64,000 bases of DNA, from the NCBI RefSeq assembly GCF_000747075.1, contig NZ_AVCH01000150.1, positions 1-64,000 on the forward strand. The letters are read 5' to 3'. Both the position numbers and the translations under genes were made by a program. Of this stretch, positions 34,963 to 43,728 are shown one piece after another. Position 1 is the stretch's first letter. Each line of letters opens with the position of its first letter. The DNA is from Arenimonas malthae CC-JY-1. Its GTDB lineage: Bacteria > Pseudomonadota > Gammaproteobacteria > Xanthomonadales > Xanthomonadaceae. Below the pieces are notes generated by a model, which was not told the origin of the DNA, searched no databases, and saw nothing but the letters and a program-made list of their open reading frames with translations.

Positions 34963-36441
34963 ATGTTCAAGAACTTCCATAACGATTGGCTCGGCAATGT
35001 CCGTGGTGACCTGCTCGCCGGCACCGTCGTGGCCCTGGCTCTGATCCCCGAGGCCATCGCCTTCTCCATCATCGCCGGCGTCGACCCCAAGGTCGGCCTG
35101 TACGCGTCCTTCTGCATCGCCGTGGTCATTGCGTTCACCGGCGGCCGCCCAGGCATGATCTCGGCCGCCACCGGTGCCATGGCCCTGCTGATGATCGACC
35201 TGGTAAAGGACCATGGCCTGCAGTACCTGCTGGCGGCCACCCTGCTCACCGGCGTGCTTCAGATCCTGGCCGGCGCGTTCAAGCTCGGCGCGCTGATGCG
35301 CTTCGTCTCGCGCTCGGTCATCACCGGCTTCGTAAACGCCTTGGCCATCCTGATCTTCATGGCCCAGTTGCCAGAGCTGATCGGTGCCCCCTGGCTGGTT
35401 TACGCCCTGGTGTTGGCGGGTCTCGTGATCATTTACGGCTTTCCCTACCTGACCAAGGCGATTCCTTCGCCGTTGGTATGCATCGTGGTCCTGACCGGTC
35501 TGGCGATCTGGCTGGGCTGGGACGTGCGCACGGTGGGCGACATGGGCGAGCTGCCCGACAGCCTTCCGGTGTTCCTGCTGCCAGAGGTGCCGCTGAACTT
35601 CGAGACCCTGTGGATCATCCTGCCGGTGTCGGCGACGCTTGCGGTGGTCGGCCTGCTCGAGTCCTTGCTCACGGCGGCCATCGTCGATGACCTCACCGAT
35701 ACCCCCAGCAACAAGAACCGCGAGGCCACCGGCCAGGGCATCGCCAACATCGCCTCGGGCTTTTTGGGCGGCATGGCGGGCTGCGCGATGATCGGCCAGT
35801 CAGTGATCAACGTGAAGTCCGGCGGTCGCGGCCGGCTCTCGGCGCTGGCCGCGGGCGTGTTCCTGCTGCTGATGGTTGTCTTCGCCGGCCCCTGGGTCGA
35901 GCGCATCCCCATGGCGGCGCTGGTGGCGGTGATGATCATGGTCTCCATCGGCACCTTCAGTTGGGGTTCGATCAAGAATCTGCGCGAGCACCCCAAGAGC
36001 TCGAGCCTGGTGATGATCGTCACCGTGGTCGTCACCGTGGCCACCCATGACCTGGCCAAGGGCGTCGGTGCCGGCGTGCTGCTCTCGGGGCTGTTCTTTG
36101 CCCGCAAGGTCGGCCAGGTGCTGCACGTGGGATCCACCGCCTCCGCGGACGGCACCTCCCGGCGCTACACCGTCACCGGCCAGGTTTTTTTCGCGTCGTC
36201 CGAGAGCTTCCTCGCCGGCTTTGACTTCAAGGAAGTCCTGCAGAGCGTCGTCATTGATGTCTCGCGGGCGCATTTCTGGGACCTCACCGCGATCGGCGCC
36301 CTGGACAAGGTGGTGCTCAAGTTCCGCCGTGAGGGCACGGTGGTGGAGATCATCGGCATGAACGAGGCCAGCGCCACCCTGGTGGACAAGCTGGGCGTTC
36401 ACGACAAGCCCGATGCCGTCGAACGGCTCATGGGCCACTGA
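34963..36441 (+). CDS. SulP-family anion transporter
   Basis: A 492-residue transporter (SLC26/SulP) for sulfate, bicarbonate or similar anions. The N-terminal signature is [35 protein letters not shown], followed by about 10-12 hydrophobic helices, and the C-terminal end is a STAS domain ([22 protein letters not shown]). ATG 34963 has AGGTGA 9 nt upstream. It is followed 10 bp later by a universal stress protein gene, a pairing often seen in stress cassettes. Substrate is unassigned. Confidence 0.9.
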   Translation: MFKNFHNDWLGNVRGDLLAGTVVALALIPEAIAFSIIAGVDPKVGLYASFCIAVVIAFTGGRPGMISAATGAMALLMIDLVKDHGLQYLLAATLLTGVLQILAGAFKLGALMRFVSRSVITGFVNALAILIFMAQLPELIGAPWLVYALVLAGLVIIYGFPYLTKAIPSPLVCIVVLTGLAIWLGWDVRTVGDMGELPDSLPVFLLPEVPLNFETLWIILPVSATLAVVGLLESLLTAAIVDDLTDTPSNKNREATGQGIANIASGFLGGMAGCAMIGQSVINVKSGGRGRLSALAAGVFLLLMVVFAGPWVERIPMAALVAVMIMVSIGTFSWGSIKNLREHPKSSSLVMIVTVVVTVATHDLAKGVGAGVLLSGLFFARKVGQVLHVGSTASADGTSRRYTVTGQVFFASSESFLAGFDFKEVLQSVVIDVSRAHFWDLTAIGALDKVVLKFRREGTVVEIIGMNEASATLVDKLGVHDKPDAVERLMGH

Positions 36442-36451
36442 GGAAGACATC

Positions 36452-37333
36452 ATGGAAACCCAACCCCTGATCCACGAGAACGGCCAAGTGCTGGCCGCCA
36501 TTGATGCTTCGGTCTACACCGCCAGCGTCGCCGACCACGCGGCCTGGGCCGCCAGTCGGCTCGGCGCACCCCTGGAGTTCGTGCACGCCATCGATCGACG
36601 CCATGGCGACCCGGCCGGCCTCAACCTCAGCGGCAACCTTTCCCTGGGTGCCCAGGAGGACCTGCTGAAGGAGCTGGCCGACCTCGATGCGGAGCATGGC
36701 CGCCTCGCCCAAACCCGGGGCCGCCTCCTCCTCGAGCAGGTTCGAGATCGCGCGGCCAGCCTGTTCGGTGTCAGCGCCCAATTGGCCCAGCGCAATGGCG
36801 GCCTGGTCGAAACCCTGCTCGATCTTGAGGCCGGGGTCCGCCTGTTCGTCATCGGCAAGCGCGGCGAGCATGCGAACTTCGCCTCGGGGCATTTGGGCAG
36901 CAACCTTGAGCGCGTCATGCGCGCCGTGCACCGACCGGTGCTGATCGCGTCGCGGGCCTTCAAGCCGATCCAGCGTTTCACGATCGCGTTCGACGGCAGC
37001 CCGACGACCCGACGCTGCGTACAGATGGTCTGCGCCAGCCCGCTGCTCAAGGGCCTGGACTGCGAACTGCTGACGGTTGGCGAAGACACCGAGGAGCGCC
37101 GGCAGCAGATGCAATGGGCCAAAGCGCAGCTGCAGGCGGCTGGTTTCCACCCGCACTCCCGCTATATCGAGGGCAGCCCGGACGCCGTGATTCCCGCCAC
37201 CGTGAAGGAATTCGCCATCGACCTGCTGGTGATGGGCGCTTACGGTCATTCGCGCATCCGCAACCTGATTGTCGGCAGCACGACCACCCAGGTCCTGCGC
37301 AGCTCACCGATCCCGGTTCTGCTGCTGCGGTGA
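36452..37333 (+). CDS. Tandem universal stress protein
   Basis: A 293-residue protein with two Usp folds. The C-terminal copy has the ATP-binding motif GAYGHSRIRNLIVGSTTTQVL (G-2x-G-9x-G-S/T), while the N-terminal copy has GKRGEHANFASGHLGSNLERV. Two-domain Usps of this size occur beside SulP transporters. The gene is co-transcribed with sulP (10-bp gap) and its stop overlaps the DksA-like start (GTGA). Confidence 0.9.
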   Translation: METQPLIHENGQVLAAIDASVYTASVADHAAWAASRLGAPLEFVHAIDRRHGDPAGLNLSGNLSLGAQEDLLKELADLDAEHGRLAQTRGRLLLEQVRDRAASLFGVSAQLAQRNGGLVETLLDLEAGVRLFVIGKRGEHANFASGHLGSNLERVMRAVHRPVLIASRAFKPIQRFTIAFDGSPTTRRCVQMVCASPLLKGLDCELLTVGEDTEERRQQMQWAKAQLQAAGFHPHSRYIEGSPDAVIPATVKEFAIDLLVMGAYGHSRIRNLIVGSTTTQVLRSSPIPVLLLR

Positions 37334-37680
37334 CCCGGGCCGGGGCCCCTGCGATGGCCGCTGACCCCATCGACCTGGTCGCCCGACTCGAGCGGGAACG
37401 TCGCCGCCTGTCACGCTGGATGCAGGACTGGGACCTGGCAAGTTCGACGCTTCGACCGGTCCCACAGGTCAAGGCAGCGAACCTGGTGATCACCAGCCGA
37501 AGCCAGGCGGCCATCGAGCTGAACCGGATTGATGCGGCCCTGCGGCGCTGGTTCGAGGGCCGCTTCGGGCAGTGCTGCCGCTGCGGCCAGCCGGTTGAAG
37601 GCGAGCGACTCGCCGCCGATCCCGCCGCACCCCTATGCGGCGGCTGCCAAAGCGCCAGCGGGGCGGTCCCGCCCCGATGA
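37330..37680 (+). CDS. TraR/DksA-type zinc-finger protein
   Basis: A 116-residue protein (108 if ATG 37354 is used). An N-terminal coiled-coil-like helix ([20 protein letters not shown]) is followed by [15 protein letters not shown] and PLCGGC, the C4 zinc finger of DksA/TraR proteins. Relatives bind RNA polymerase in its secondary channel and reshape transcription under stress. The GTG 37330 start overlaps the Usp stop and suggests coupling; ATG 37354 is a possible alternative. Third gene of sulP-usp-dksA-like. Confidence 0.75.
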   Translation: MTRAGAPAMAADPIDLVARLERERRRLSRWMQDWDLASSTLRPVPQVKAANLVITSRSQAAIELNRIDAALRRWFEGRFGQCCRCGQPVEGERLAADPAAPLCGGCQSASGAVPPR

Positions 37681-37733
37681 CGCGGCACGGCAGCGCCGTG
37701 TCCCGACCAACCCCGCTACCGATAACTTCCATT

Positions 37734-37945
37734 ACCGAGCAAGACCGCCGCCGCCGGACATTCGCGGTCATCTCTTGCCCAGACGTCGGCAAGACGACCC
37801 TGACCCAAGAACCGCTCCTGTTCGGCAGCGCCATCCGCCAGGCCGGCAGCGTCACGTCCCGCAATGTGCGCAAGCACGCCACGTCGGACAGGATGACGTT
37901 GTAGAAAGAGCGCGGGATCTTGGTGACCTCGCCGGAAGTGAGGCA
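37734..37945 (+). pseudogene. prfC: Decayed 5' fragment of prfC (release factor 3)
   Basis: The frame from 37734 reads [33 protein letters not shown] and [10 protein letters not shown], which lines up with the RF3 N-terminus ([25 protein letters not shown]... HATSDWME). The conserved P-loop is altered (CPDVGKTT for HPDAGKTT). A TAG at 37902-37904 interrupts it, and KERGILVTS continues the match to about 37945. No further prfC is seen. It is a remnant, and 5' prfC is a known target of SXT/R391-type ICE integration. Confidence 0.82.
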
Positions 37946-38360
37946 GCGAGGACAGAGCAGCCGGAGTAATTAAGGGCCGAAAGGCGATGCTTTCAAATGC
38001 CAGTCTGTCGAGGGCAGTAGTCCGCTTTTGGCCGTAAGCGGGCGAGCGCTGATGTGTGATTAGGGGACGTTATCGGGGGTGGGGGAGGGCGGCTGCCGCC
38101 CCATAGCGGACATCCAGCCATCCAATCAAGCGCTCCTCGAGACCCTCCGAGCACGGATGATAGGGAGGCGTGGTGTCCGTGTTTGCTGCGGATTGTTTAC
38201 CGGATCGGCCGACCGCCGTGTTGAGCGCCTCAACGCATGCCGAGGCCGAAAATGTGTTGGGAGAGGCGGCCGCAGTGGCCTACCTGCGCGTGTACGCAGC
38301 CGCGCCGTAGGGTCCGCATTCGCCGGACCGGGGCGATGCGTGCGTCCGCAATCGCTGGCA
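37946..38360. other. Intergenic stretch with no supported gene
   Basis: About 415 bases between the prfC remnant and the LysR gene. A short palindromic CCGCTTTTGGCCGTAAGCGG lies near 38024-38044, related in sequence to the outer flank of the MITE ends. An open frame from 38079 crosses into the LysR gene and has no coding character. Confidence 0.5.
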
Positions 38361-39317
38361 TCAGCGGGCCTTGCGTGCGAGTTTGCGCGTGCGTGCTTTC
38401 ACGGCTTGGCCTGGTGGCACCGGCGCAGGTGCCTCCGACAGCAGTTCATCGGCCAGCGCGAGCAACCGGACGACCTGCGGATCGGTGGCACGCCTTTCCG
38501 TGGAGATGGCGTAATAGCGCTCAGTGACGCCCTCCAGGACCCCGACCAGCTCTACGCCGTACAGACGCTCGATTTCGCTGCGGACGGTTAGCGGCGCCGG
38601 GAAGGCGCCGATGCCCGACGCGCCGAACGTCTTCATCAGTCCCCCGTCGTCGAACTCCCCGACGATGCGTGCCGCTACGCGATGGGTCTCCAGCCATTGC
38701 CGCAGTTGTTCGTACACCACGCTGTCCCGCCCGGAGACCAGCAGCGGGGCGCCCGCCAGGGAAGCGGGAAACCCCTGCCGCAAGCGTTTGGCCAGCGCTG
38801 GCGCAGCGAACATTCCCATGGGCGTTGTCCCCAGCACGTGGTTGTAGGCCTTAACTGCACTACCGGTAGGTAACGGGCGATCGGCGATGACGACCTCCAA
38901 TCGATGCAGCGCCAAGTCGGCCAGCAGGACATCGAGTCGTTCATGGCTGGCCGTCAGCCGGATGCCCTGATCTTCCATCAGCGGCGCCAATAGTCGATAC
39001 GCAAGCGAGCGCGGGACGGCGTCGGTCATCCCGACGCGAAACAGGCGCGCCCGGCCACTGGGCATGGCGCGCACCTGCGATTCAAGCTCATCGGTCAGCC
39101 CGAAGATCTCATCGGCGTACGAATACGCCACGCGGCCTGCGTCGGTGAGCTCCAGGCCGCGGCCTACTTGGCGGAGCAGCTCCACCCCCAACCCCAGCTG
39201 CAGCTCCGCAACCTGGCCGCTGAGCGTGGCCGGCGACAACTTGAGCTGCTCGGCGGCCCGGGACAAGCCGCCAAAGCGGGCGATGGCCCAGAAGTAGCGC
39301 AGGTGCTTCAGGTTCAT
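38361..39317 (-). CDS. nhaR: LysR-type regulator, NhaR-like
   Basis: A 318-residue LTTR. The N-terminal HTH reads MNLKHLRYFWAIARFGGLSRAAEQLKLSPATLSGQVAELQ, closely like NhaR (sodium/proton antiporter activator), continuing GRGLELTDAGRVAYSYADEIFGL. ATG 39317 is the domain start; longer frames lack coding sense. It is divergent from hpf with 98 bp between. No nhaA is nearby, so its targets may be the hpf-terC-pld genes. Confidence 0.82.
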   Translation of the reverse strand: MNLKHLRYFWAIARFGGLSRAAEQLKLSPATLSGQVAELQLGLGVELLRQVGRGLELTDAGRVAYSYADEIFGLTDELESQVRAMPSGRARLFRVGMTDAVPRSLAYRLLAPLMEDQGIRLTASHERLDVLLADLALHRLEVVIADRPLPTGSAVKAYNHVLGTTPMGMFAAPALAKRLRQGFPASLAGAPLLVSGRDSVVYEQLRQWLETHRVAARIVGEFDDGGLMKTFGASGIGAFPAPLTVRSEIERLYGVELVGVLEGVTERYYAISTERRATDPQVVRLLALADELLSEAPAPVPPGQAVKARTRKLARKAR

Positions 39318-39415
39318 GGTTCGGGTTTTCCGAAGGAATGATTTGAATCTAGCACATTGATCGAAGTAACCCGCACACTCAGGATGCCCCCATCCAAACC
39401 CCGGGGACGACAAGC

Positions 39416-39742
39416 ATGCGGATGGGAATTCTTGCCAAAGGGATCGAAATGACGGATGCGATCCGTACCTACGCCCAAAAGCGCCTTCGGACCGCGCTGG
39501 GTCGCTATCCGCAAGCGGTCGATTCGGCGCACGTCCGTCTGAACGACATCAATGGGCCTCGCGGCGGTGTCGACAAGCAGTGCCTGGTGGAGGTTCGCGG
39601 GCCGGCCTTCTCCCCGATCATCGTGCGCGAGGAAGACGCCGACCTGTATGTAGCAATCGACCGCGCCGCCGATCGCGTCGACCGGGCCATCGCCCGGCGC
39701 CTGGCCCGAAGCCGCGACGTGGACCGCGGAATGCACCGCTAA
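39416..39742 (+). CDS. hpf: Ribosome hibernation factor HPF/RaiA-like
   Basis: A 108-residue protein of the short HPF/YfiA type. GIEMTDAIRTYAQKRLRTALGRYP and HVRLNDINGPRGGVDKQCLVEVRGP, then LYVAIDRAADRVDRAIARRLARS, match the beta-alpha ribosome-binding fold. It would occupy the 30S A/P-site region and inactivate or protect ribosomes in stress. ATG 39416 has GGGGA upstream. It is divergent from the nhaR-like gene and followed by terC. Confidence 0.82.
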   Translation: MRMGILAKGIEMTDAIRTYAQKRLRTALGRYPQAVDSAHVRLNDINGPRGGVDKQCLVEVRGPAFSPIIVREEDADLYVAIDRAADRVDRAIARRLARSRDVDRGMHR

Positions 39743-39823
39743 CGCCGAACGCGGCCTGCGCACCCCGCTTTCTTCCCCTTGGGCCACCCGGCCCCCGTTC
39801 ACCCTGCCTGAGATCACTGCCTG

Positions 39824-40813
39824 ATGGACCTTTCTACCCTGCTGATGACCCCCTTCCTGGGCCAAGCCGCTTGGCTGTGGCTAAGCTTCCTGGTGCTGGT
39901 GGTGGCCCTGCTCGCCTTCGACCTGGGGGTACTGCACCGCAAACAGCGTGAGATCCCGGTTACCGAAAGCCTCTTGCTGTCGGGCGGCTACATCGCGATC
40001 GGCCTGGCCTACGGCCTCTGGGTCTGGAACCAACTGGGCGCCACCTCGGCCGCGGAGTACTACACCGGCTACCTGATCGAGAAGTCGCTGTCGATGGACA
40101 ACGTCTTCGTCATCGCCATGATCTTCTCGTACCTGGCCATTCCTCGGGCGCTCCAGCACCGCGTGCTGTTCTGGGGAATCATCGGCGTCATCGTGTTGCG
40201 GGCGATCATGATCGGCTTGGGCGCCGCCCTGGTCAGCCAGTTCAGCTGGATCCTGTATGTGTTCGGTGCGTTCCTGCTACTGACCGGCCTCAAGATGCTG
40301 TTTGCCTCCTCCCAGCCGGTCGACCTGGCATCCAATCCGATGCTCAATTGGCTTCGCCGCCACATGCGCGTCACCGACGAACTGCACGGCAATCAGTTCT
40401 TCGTTCGCCAGCCTGATGCCGACGGCTCGATGCGGCGCTACGCGACGCCGCTCTTCCTGGCACTGATCCTGATCGAGACGGCGGACCTGATTTTCGCGGT
40501 GGACTCGGTACCGGCGATCTTCGTGATCACCCAAGACCCGTTCATCGTCTACACCTCGAACATCTTCGCGATCCTGGGGCTGCGGGCGCTCTACTTTGCC
40601 CTGTCGGCGATGATCGACCGGTTCGAGTACCTCAAGTATGCGCTGGCCCTGGTCCTGGTCTTCATCGGCTCCAAGATCTTCCTGGTCAACATCACCGGCA
40701 AGTTCCCCTCGTGGGTATCGCTCAGCGTCACGGTGGGTCTGATTACCGGCGGCGTGGTGTTCTCCTGGCTCAAGACCCGCAAGACAGCGGTGGCGCCGGC
40801 GGGTGACATGTGA
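39824..40813 (+). CDS. TerC/Alx-family membrane protein
   Basis: A 329-residue TerC-family protein with eight or nine helices. Family signatures are VVALLAFDLGVLHRKQREIPV, GYLIEKSLSMDNVFVIAMIF and IETADLIFAVDSVPAIF (acidic intramembrane residues). Related Alx/MntX-like proteins export manganese or act in alkaline stress; TerC proteins associate with tellurite resistance. The gene ends in TGA overlapping the next gene's GTG start. Cargo is unproven; alkaline/metal homeostasis is the best guess given nhaR and hpf. Confidence 0.9.
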   Translation: MDLSTLLMTPFLGQAAWLWLSFLVLVVALLAFDLGVLHRKQREIPVTESLLLSGGYIAIGLAYGLWVWNQLGATSAAEYYTGYLIEKSLSMDNVFVIAMIFSYLAIPRALQHRVLFWGIIGVIVLRAIMIGLGAALVSQFSWILYVFGAFLLLTGLKMLFASSQPVDLASNPMLNWLRRHMRVTDELHGNQFFVRQPDADGSMRRYATPLFLALILIETADLIFAVDSVPAIFVITQDPFIVYTSNIFAILGLRALYFALSAMIDRFEYLKYALALVLVFIGSKIFLVNITGKFPSWVSLSVTVGLITGGVVFSWLKTRKTAVAPAGDM

Positions 40814-41958
40814 GCGCGACCATCGCCAGTTTGTCAGGTGGCCCGGAACCCAGACTGTCGGGTTTACAGGCCGGGTTCACTTGGCACGCCAGCGGTGCGC
40901 ACTGGTTCGATGCGGTCGTGGCGGCGATAGAACGCGCGGAGTCCACGGTGGATCTGGAGTTCTACATATGGTCACCGGGACGGCTGGCGGGGCGACTTCA
41001 TGCCGCGCTGGCCCGGGCCGTTGGTAGGGGGTGCCGCGTCCGCCTCCTGCTCGATACCTTCGGCAGCGAACACGCCGGCCCCGCGGTGGCCATCCTCCAG
41101 CAAGCCGGAATCGTGGTGAGCTGGTTCAACCCGCGCCGCTGGGCCCGGCTGAGCTTCCGAAATCACCGCAAACTCGTCGTGGTGGACCGCCGCCATGCCC
41201 TGCTTGGCGGCTGCAATGTGGCAGATGAGTACGACGGCGACGGCGTCCAGGCCGGCTGGCGTGACCTGGGGATCTGTACGCGTGTACCGGCGTGCGTGAT
41301 CGCTCTGGCACGGTCCTTCGACCGCATGTGGGCAATGGCGCCATTCGACCACCTGCCCGTGGCCGATTCCATGCCAGAAGCGTCGCGCGGCGACCGCTGG
41401 GAATTGTTCGTCGCCGGGGCAGGGCGCGGGGTCCGACGCTATCGCCGCTGCCTCCACCGGGATCTGGCCGCCGCCAGTCAGATCGACGTGGTGGCCGCCT
41501 ACTTCGTGCCCACGACCCGCGTGCGCGGGCTACTTGGTCGGGCCGCCCGACGAGGTCGGGTGCGCGTCATCGTGCCGGCGATGGGGGATGTCCCGCTCGC
41601 CCACCATGCATCCGCGCACGTGCTTCGTGGCCTGCCTCCCTCGCTCATCCAGGTTTACCAGTACGTCCCGGCCATGCTGCACGCCAAGCTCGTGATCGCC
41701 GATCACGCCGTGTACGTGGGATCGGCCAACTTCGATCCGCGCAGCCTTCGGATCAACTTTGACCTGATGCTCCGGATTGAGGACCCGGAGATCTCCACCC
41801 AGGCGCGCGGCATTGTGGATGAAATCCAAAGCCACTCGAAACCCTACGCGTGCGGCAATCCCGGCCCTCTCGCAAGGCTGCGCCAGCGCACTGCTTACGC
41901 CGCCCTGGCTTGGCTGGATCCCTACATCGCCCGCCGCAAACTCCGACTTCTGTCGTGA
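40810..41958 (+). CDS. Phospholipase D/cardiolipin synthase-like protein
   Basis: A 382-residue PLD-superfamily protein with two HKD motifs: RNHRKLVVVDRRHALLGGCN near residue 118 and LHAKLVIADHAVYVGSANFDPRS near residue 295. This is the architecture of ClsB-type cardiolipin synthases. It has no obvious transmembrane helix. The GTG 40810 start overlaps the TerC stop (GTGA), so the two are translationally coupled. Phosphatidyl transfer is likely, but nuclease-type PLD activity cannot be excluded. Confidence 0.85.
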   Translation: MSATIASLSGGPEPRLSGLQAGFTWHASGAHWFDAVVAAIERAESTVDLEFYIWSPGRLAGRLHAALARAVGRGCRVRLLLDTFGSEHAGPAVAILQQAGIVVSWFNPRRWARLSFRNHRKLVVVDRRHALLGGCNVADEYDGDGVQAGWRDLGICTRVPACVIALARSFDRMWAMAPFDHLPVADSMPEASRGDRWELFVAGAGRGVRRYRRCLHRDLAAASQIDVVAAYFVPTTRVRGLLGRAARRGRVRVIVPAMGDVPLAHHASAHVLRGLPPSLIQVYQYVPAMLHAKLVIADHAVYVGSANFDPRSLRINFDLMLRIEDPEISTQARGIVDEIQSHSKPYACGNPGPLARLRQRTAYAALAWLDPYIARRKLRLLS

Positions 41959-42032
41959 TGAAGCCTTTCCGGGTCTACCCGCTCATTTCTGTGAGCGCCA
42001 CCGGCGCGCTGCTATGCGCCGGCGTCGACTAA
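41958..42032 (+). CDS. Tiny hydrophobic peptide, doubtful
   Basis: The 24-codon frame MKPFRVYPLISVSATGALLCAGVD starts with an ATG overlapping the PLD stop (TGATG). It looks like a short signal or lipoprotein leader with a possible LLCAG cleavage region, but could equally be the remnant of a lost gene. Nothing beyond the overlap supports expression. Confidence 0.25.
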   Translation: MKPFRVYPLISVSATGALLCAGVD

Positions 42033-42093
42033 GGCCGTTATCGAACTCGAAAACACGATTTCTTCCCCAATTCTACCCACTGAGGACAAGACC

Positions 42094-42852
42094 ATGCGCC
42101 CGTTCAATCTCTCTCGCCGTACCATCTTGTTAGGCATCGCCGGCCTGCTGGCGGTTGGACTGCTGGCGCTGGTGGCCGTGGTCATTGCGCTCGGAAGCCT
42201 CCTGGGATGGGGATCGACCGCTCTGGACAAGGTGACCGACGCGACGGCGGCCGTGGTGGCGCAGACGCGCGAGGAGGCTACCCGCGAACTGGAGAAGGCC
42301 AAGGGCGACGTCGCTGCCGCAGTGGCGACGGCGGCCACATCGAGCGAAGAGACCGCCCGAGCGCTGGAGGAAGCCAGGACCACCGTCGCCGACGCACGAG
42401 AGGCTCTCGCTGAGCCTCAGGCGGCGCTTAACCGCGTCACCGATGCGGTCGCGCTGGACCTTGAGCGGTCCGCAGCGGCGGCAGCGGCCGCCGCGCTACC
42501 GGTGCTCTCTGAGCGGGCAGACGCTGCGAATCGCGCTCTGAACGCTTTGGCAGGCCCCGATCCGACCTCCTGGCCGACCGGACTCGCGCTGCGCCAGATC
42601 CACTACCGCAAGGGCGAAAGGGCGACGGAGTACGCTTATGTGGCCACTGAAGGCTTCACCCTGGGTCAGCTGCGGGAGCGCCTGGTCGAGCAGGGCTATA
42701 CCGAGCACGTCATCGCCGAAGCGGATGGCGCGTTGGAAGCAGTCTATCGCGCAGACCGGCAGCTGGTGCTGTCGGCGTCAACTCGCGACGGGCAGCAGTA
42801 CCTCGACGTGCGTGAAATGACGCTGGCGGTTCCGGCGCGCCCGGATCCTTAA
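42094..42852 (+). CDS. Membrane-anchored coiled-coil protein
   Basis: A 252-residue protein with one N-terminal transmembrane segment (about 12-38) followed by a long Ala/Glu-rich coiled coil (about 45-135: TREEATRELEKAKGDVAAAV...). The C-terminal domain (about 160-245) reads as a small alpha/beta fold. No family recognised. ATG 42094 has AGGA upstream. It is a possible periplasmic anchor; the Ala-rich composition limits motif detection. Confidence 0.65.
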   Translation: MRPFNLSRRTILLGIAGLLAVGLLALVAVVIALGSLLGWGSTALDKVTDATAAVVAQTREEATRELEKAKGDVAAAVATAATSSEETARALEEARTTVADAREALAEPQAALNRVTDAVALDLERSAAAAAAAALPVLSERADAANRALNALAGPDPTSWPTGLALRQIHYRKGERATEYAYVATEGFTLGQLRERLVEQGYTEHVIAEADGALEAVYRADRQLVLSASTRDGQQYLDVREMTLAVPARPDP

Positions 42853-43018
42853 TGGGCGGGGTCACTGAGGGTGCCCATGACGCACGGCCCACCCCGCCTG
42901 GACCGTCCAGCCTGTCTCACAGGGCGGGACCCTTGCACCCTTTGATGGCCGACAAGCGGTTCCCTTGGCGTTCGCTCTAAATCACACAATAAATCCGCGA
43001 ACATAGAGGCGACCCGAC

Positions 43019-43552
43019 ATGGACAACCGGCTATCCCGAAGCACCCTGCCTCTGCTGTTCGTGTGCTTCCTTGCCGGATGCGCGACAGGCCAAGGCAGCA
43101 CCCAGGTCGCGGCGGAAGCCACGGCACCCGCGCAATCCCGCGACAAGTTCGGCGACCCGGCGCAATACGAGGTCCGCGATTTGCCTGTCACGGTCCAGGA
43201 CCTGCAAACGCTGGAGCGCGCTGCTGCATTGCTCGGCAGCGAGTCCGCGTGGAATCGCAACGACGACCGCCAGTGCGCCGACGATGAAGCGATGGAAAAG
43301 CGCAGCTTGTTCTGCGCGCTGCAGCGGGCTTCCGCGGATGTGTATGGCTCACATGATCCGTACAAGATCGCTGATCATCGCAGGGTGGCGCTGCAGGAGG
43401 TCCGGTTCGCAGTGGAAGAAGCCACGCGCGGGCGCGAGCTCAACCACCGTTTGATGGATTTCAACAACCTGCCTGACACTACGCTCGCCGACATCAAGCA
43501 CGTGCTCGCACAAGCGACTACGCGCGTCCGGGCGAGACTGTCGGCGAATTGA
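43019..43552 (+). CDS. Putative outer-membrane lipoprotein
   Basis: A 177-residue protein with a lipoprotein signal: LLFVCFLAGCATGQG has the lipobox LAGC at about residues 18-21. Ser at +2 is absent (Ala), so outer-membrane sorting is likely. The mature part carries two cysteines (RQCADDEA and LFCALQ), is helical and has no recognised domain. It is transcribed with the same polarity as the coiled-coil gene, 166 bp downstream. Confidence 0.7.
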   Translation: MDNRLSRSTLPLLFVCFLAGCATGQGSTQVAAEATAPAQSRDKFGDPAQYEVRDLPVTVQDLQTLERAAALLGSESAWNRNDDRQCADDEAMEKRSLFCALQRASADVYGSHDPYKIADHRRVALQEVRFAVEEATRGRELNHRLMDFNNLPDTTLADIKHVLAQATTRVRARLSAN

Positions 43553-43728
43553 TGTTTCGACTGAACCCCAGAAATTATCCCTGACACCTTTATCGCCAAT
43601 AGGCGACGTCCTCCCGAGTGTGAGTGGCGCATCAAATTGGAGTTGGCGTTTTGCCTAGCCATCCAAAGGAGATGTCCGCTCCTGGCCAATTCTGTTGAAA
43701 AACTCGCGATGGTGCTTAGAGAACGGGT

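Noticed and set aside
38079-38591. A 170-residue open frame on the plus strand.
   Set aside because: Arg/Gly-rich composition without domains, overlapping the well-supported LysR gene on the other strand.
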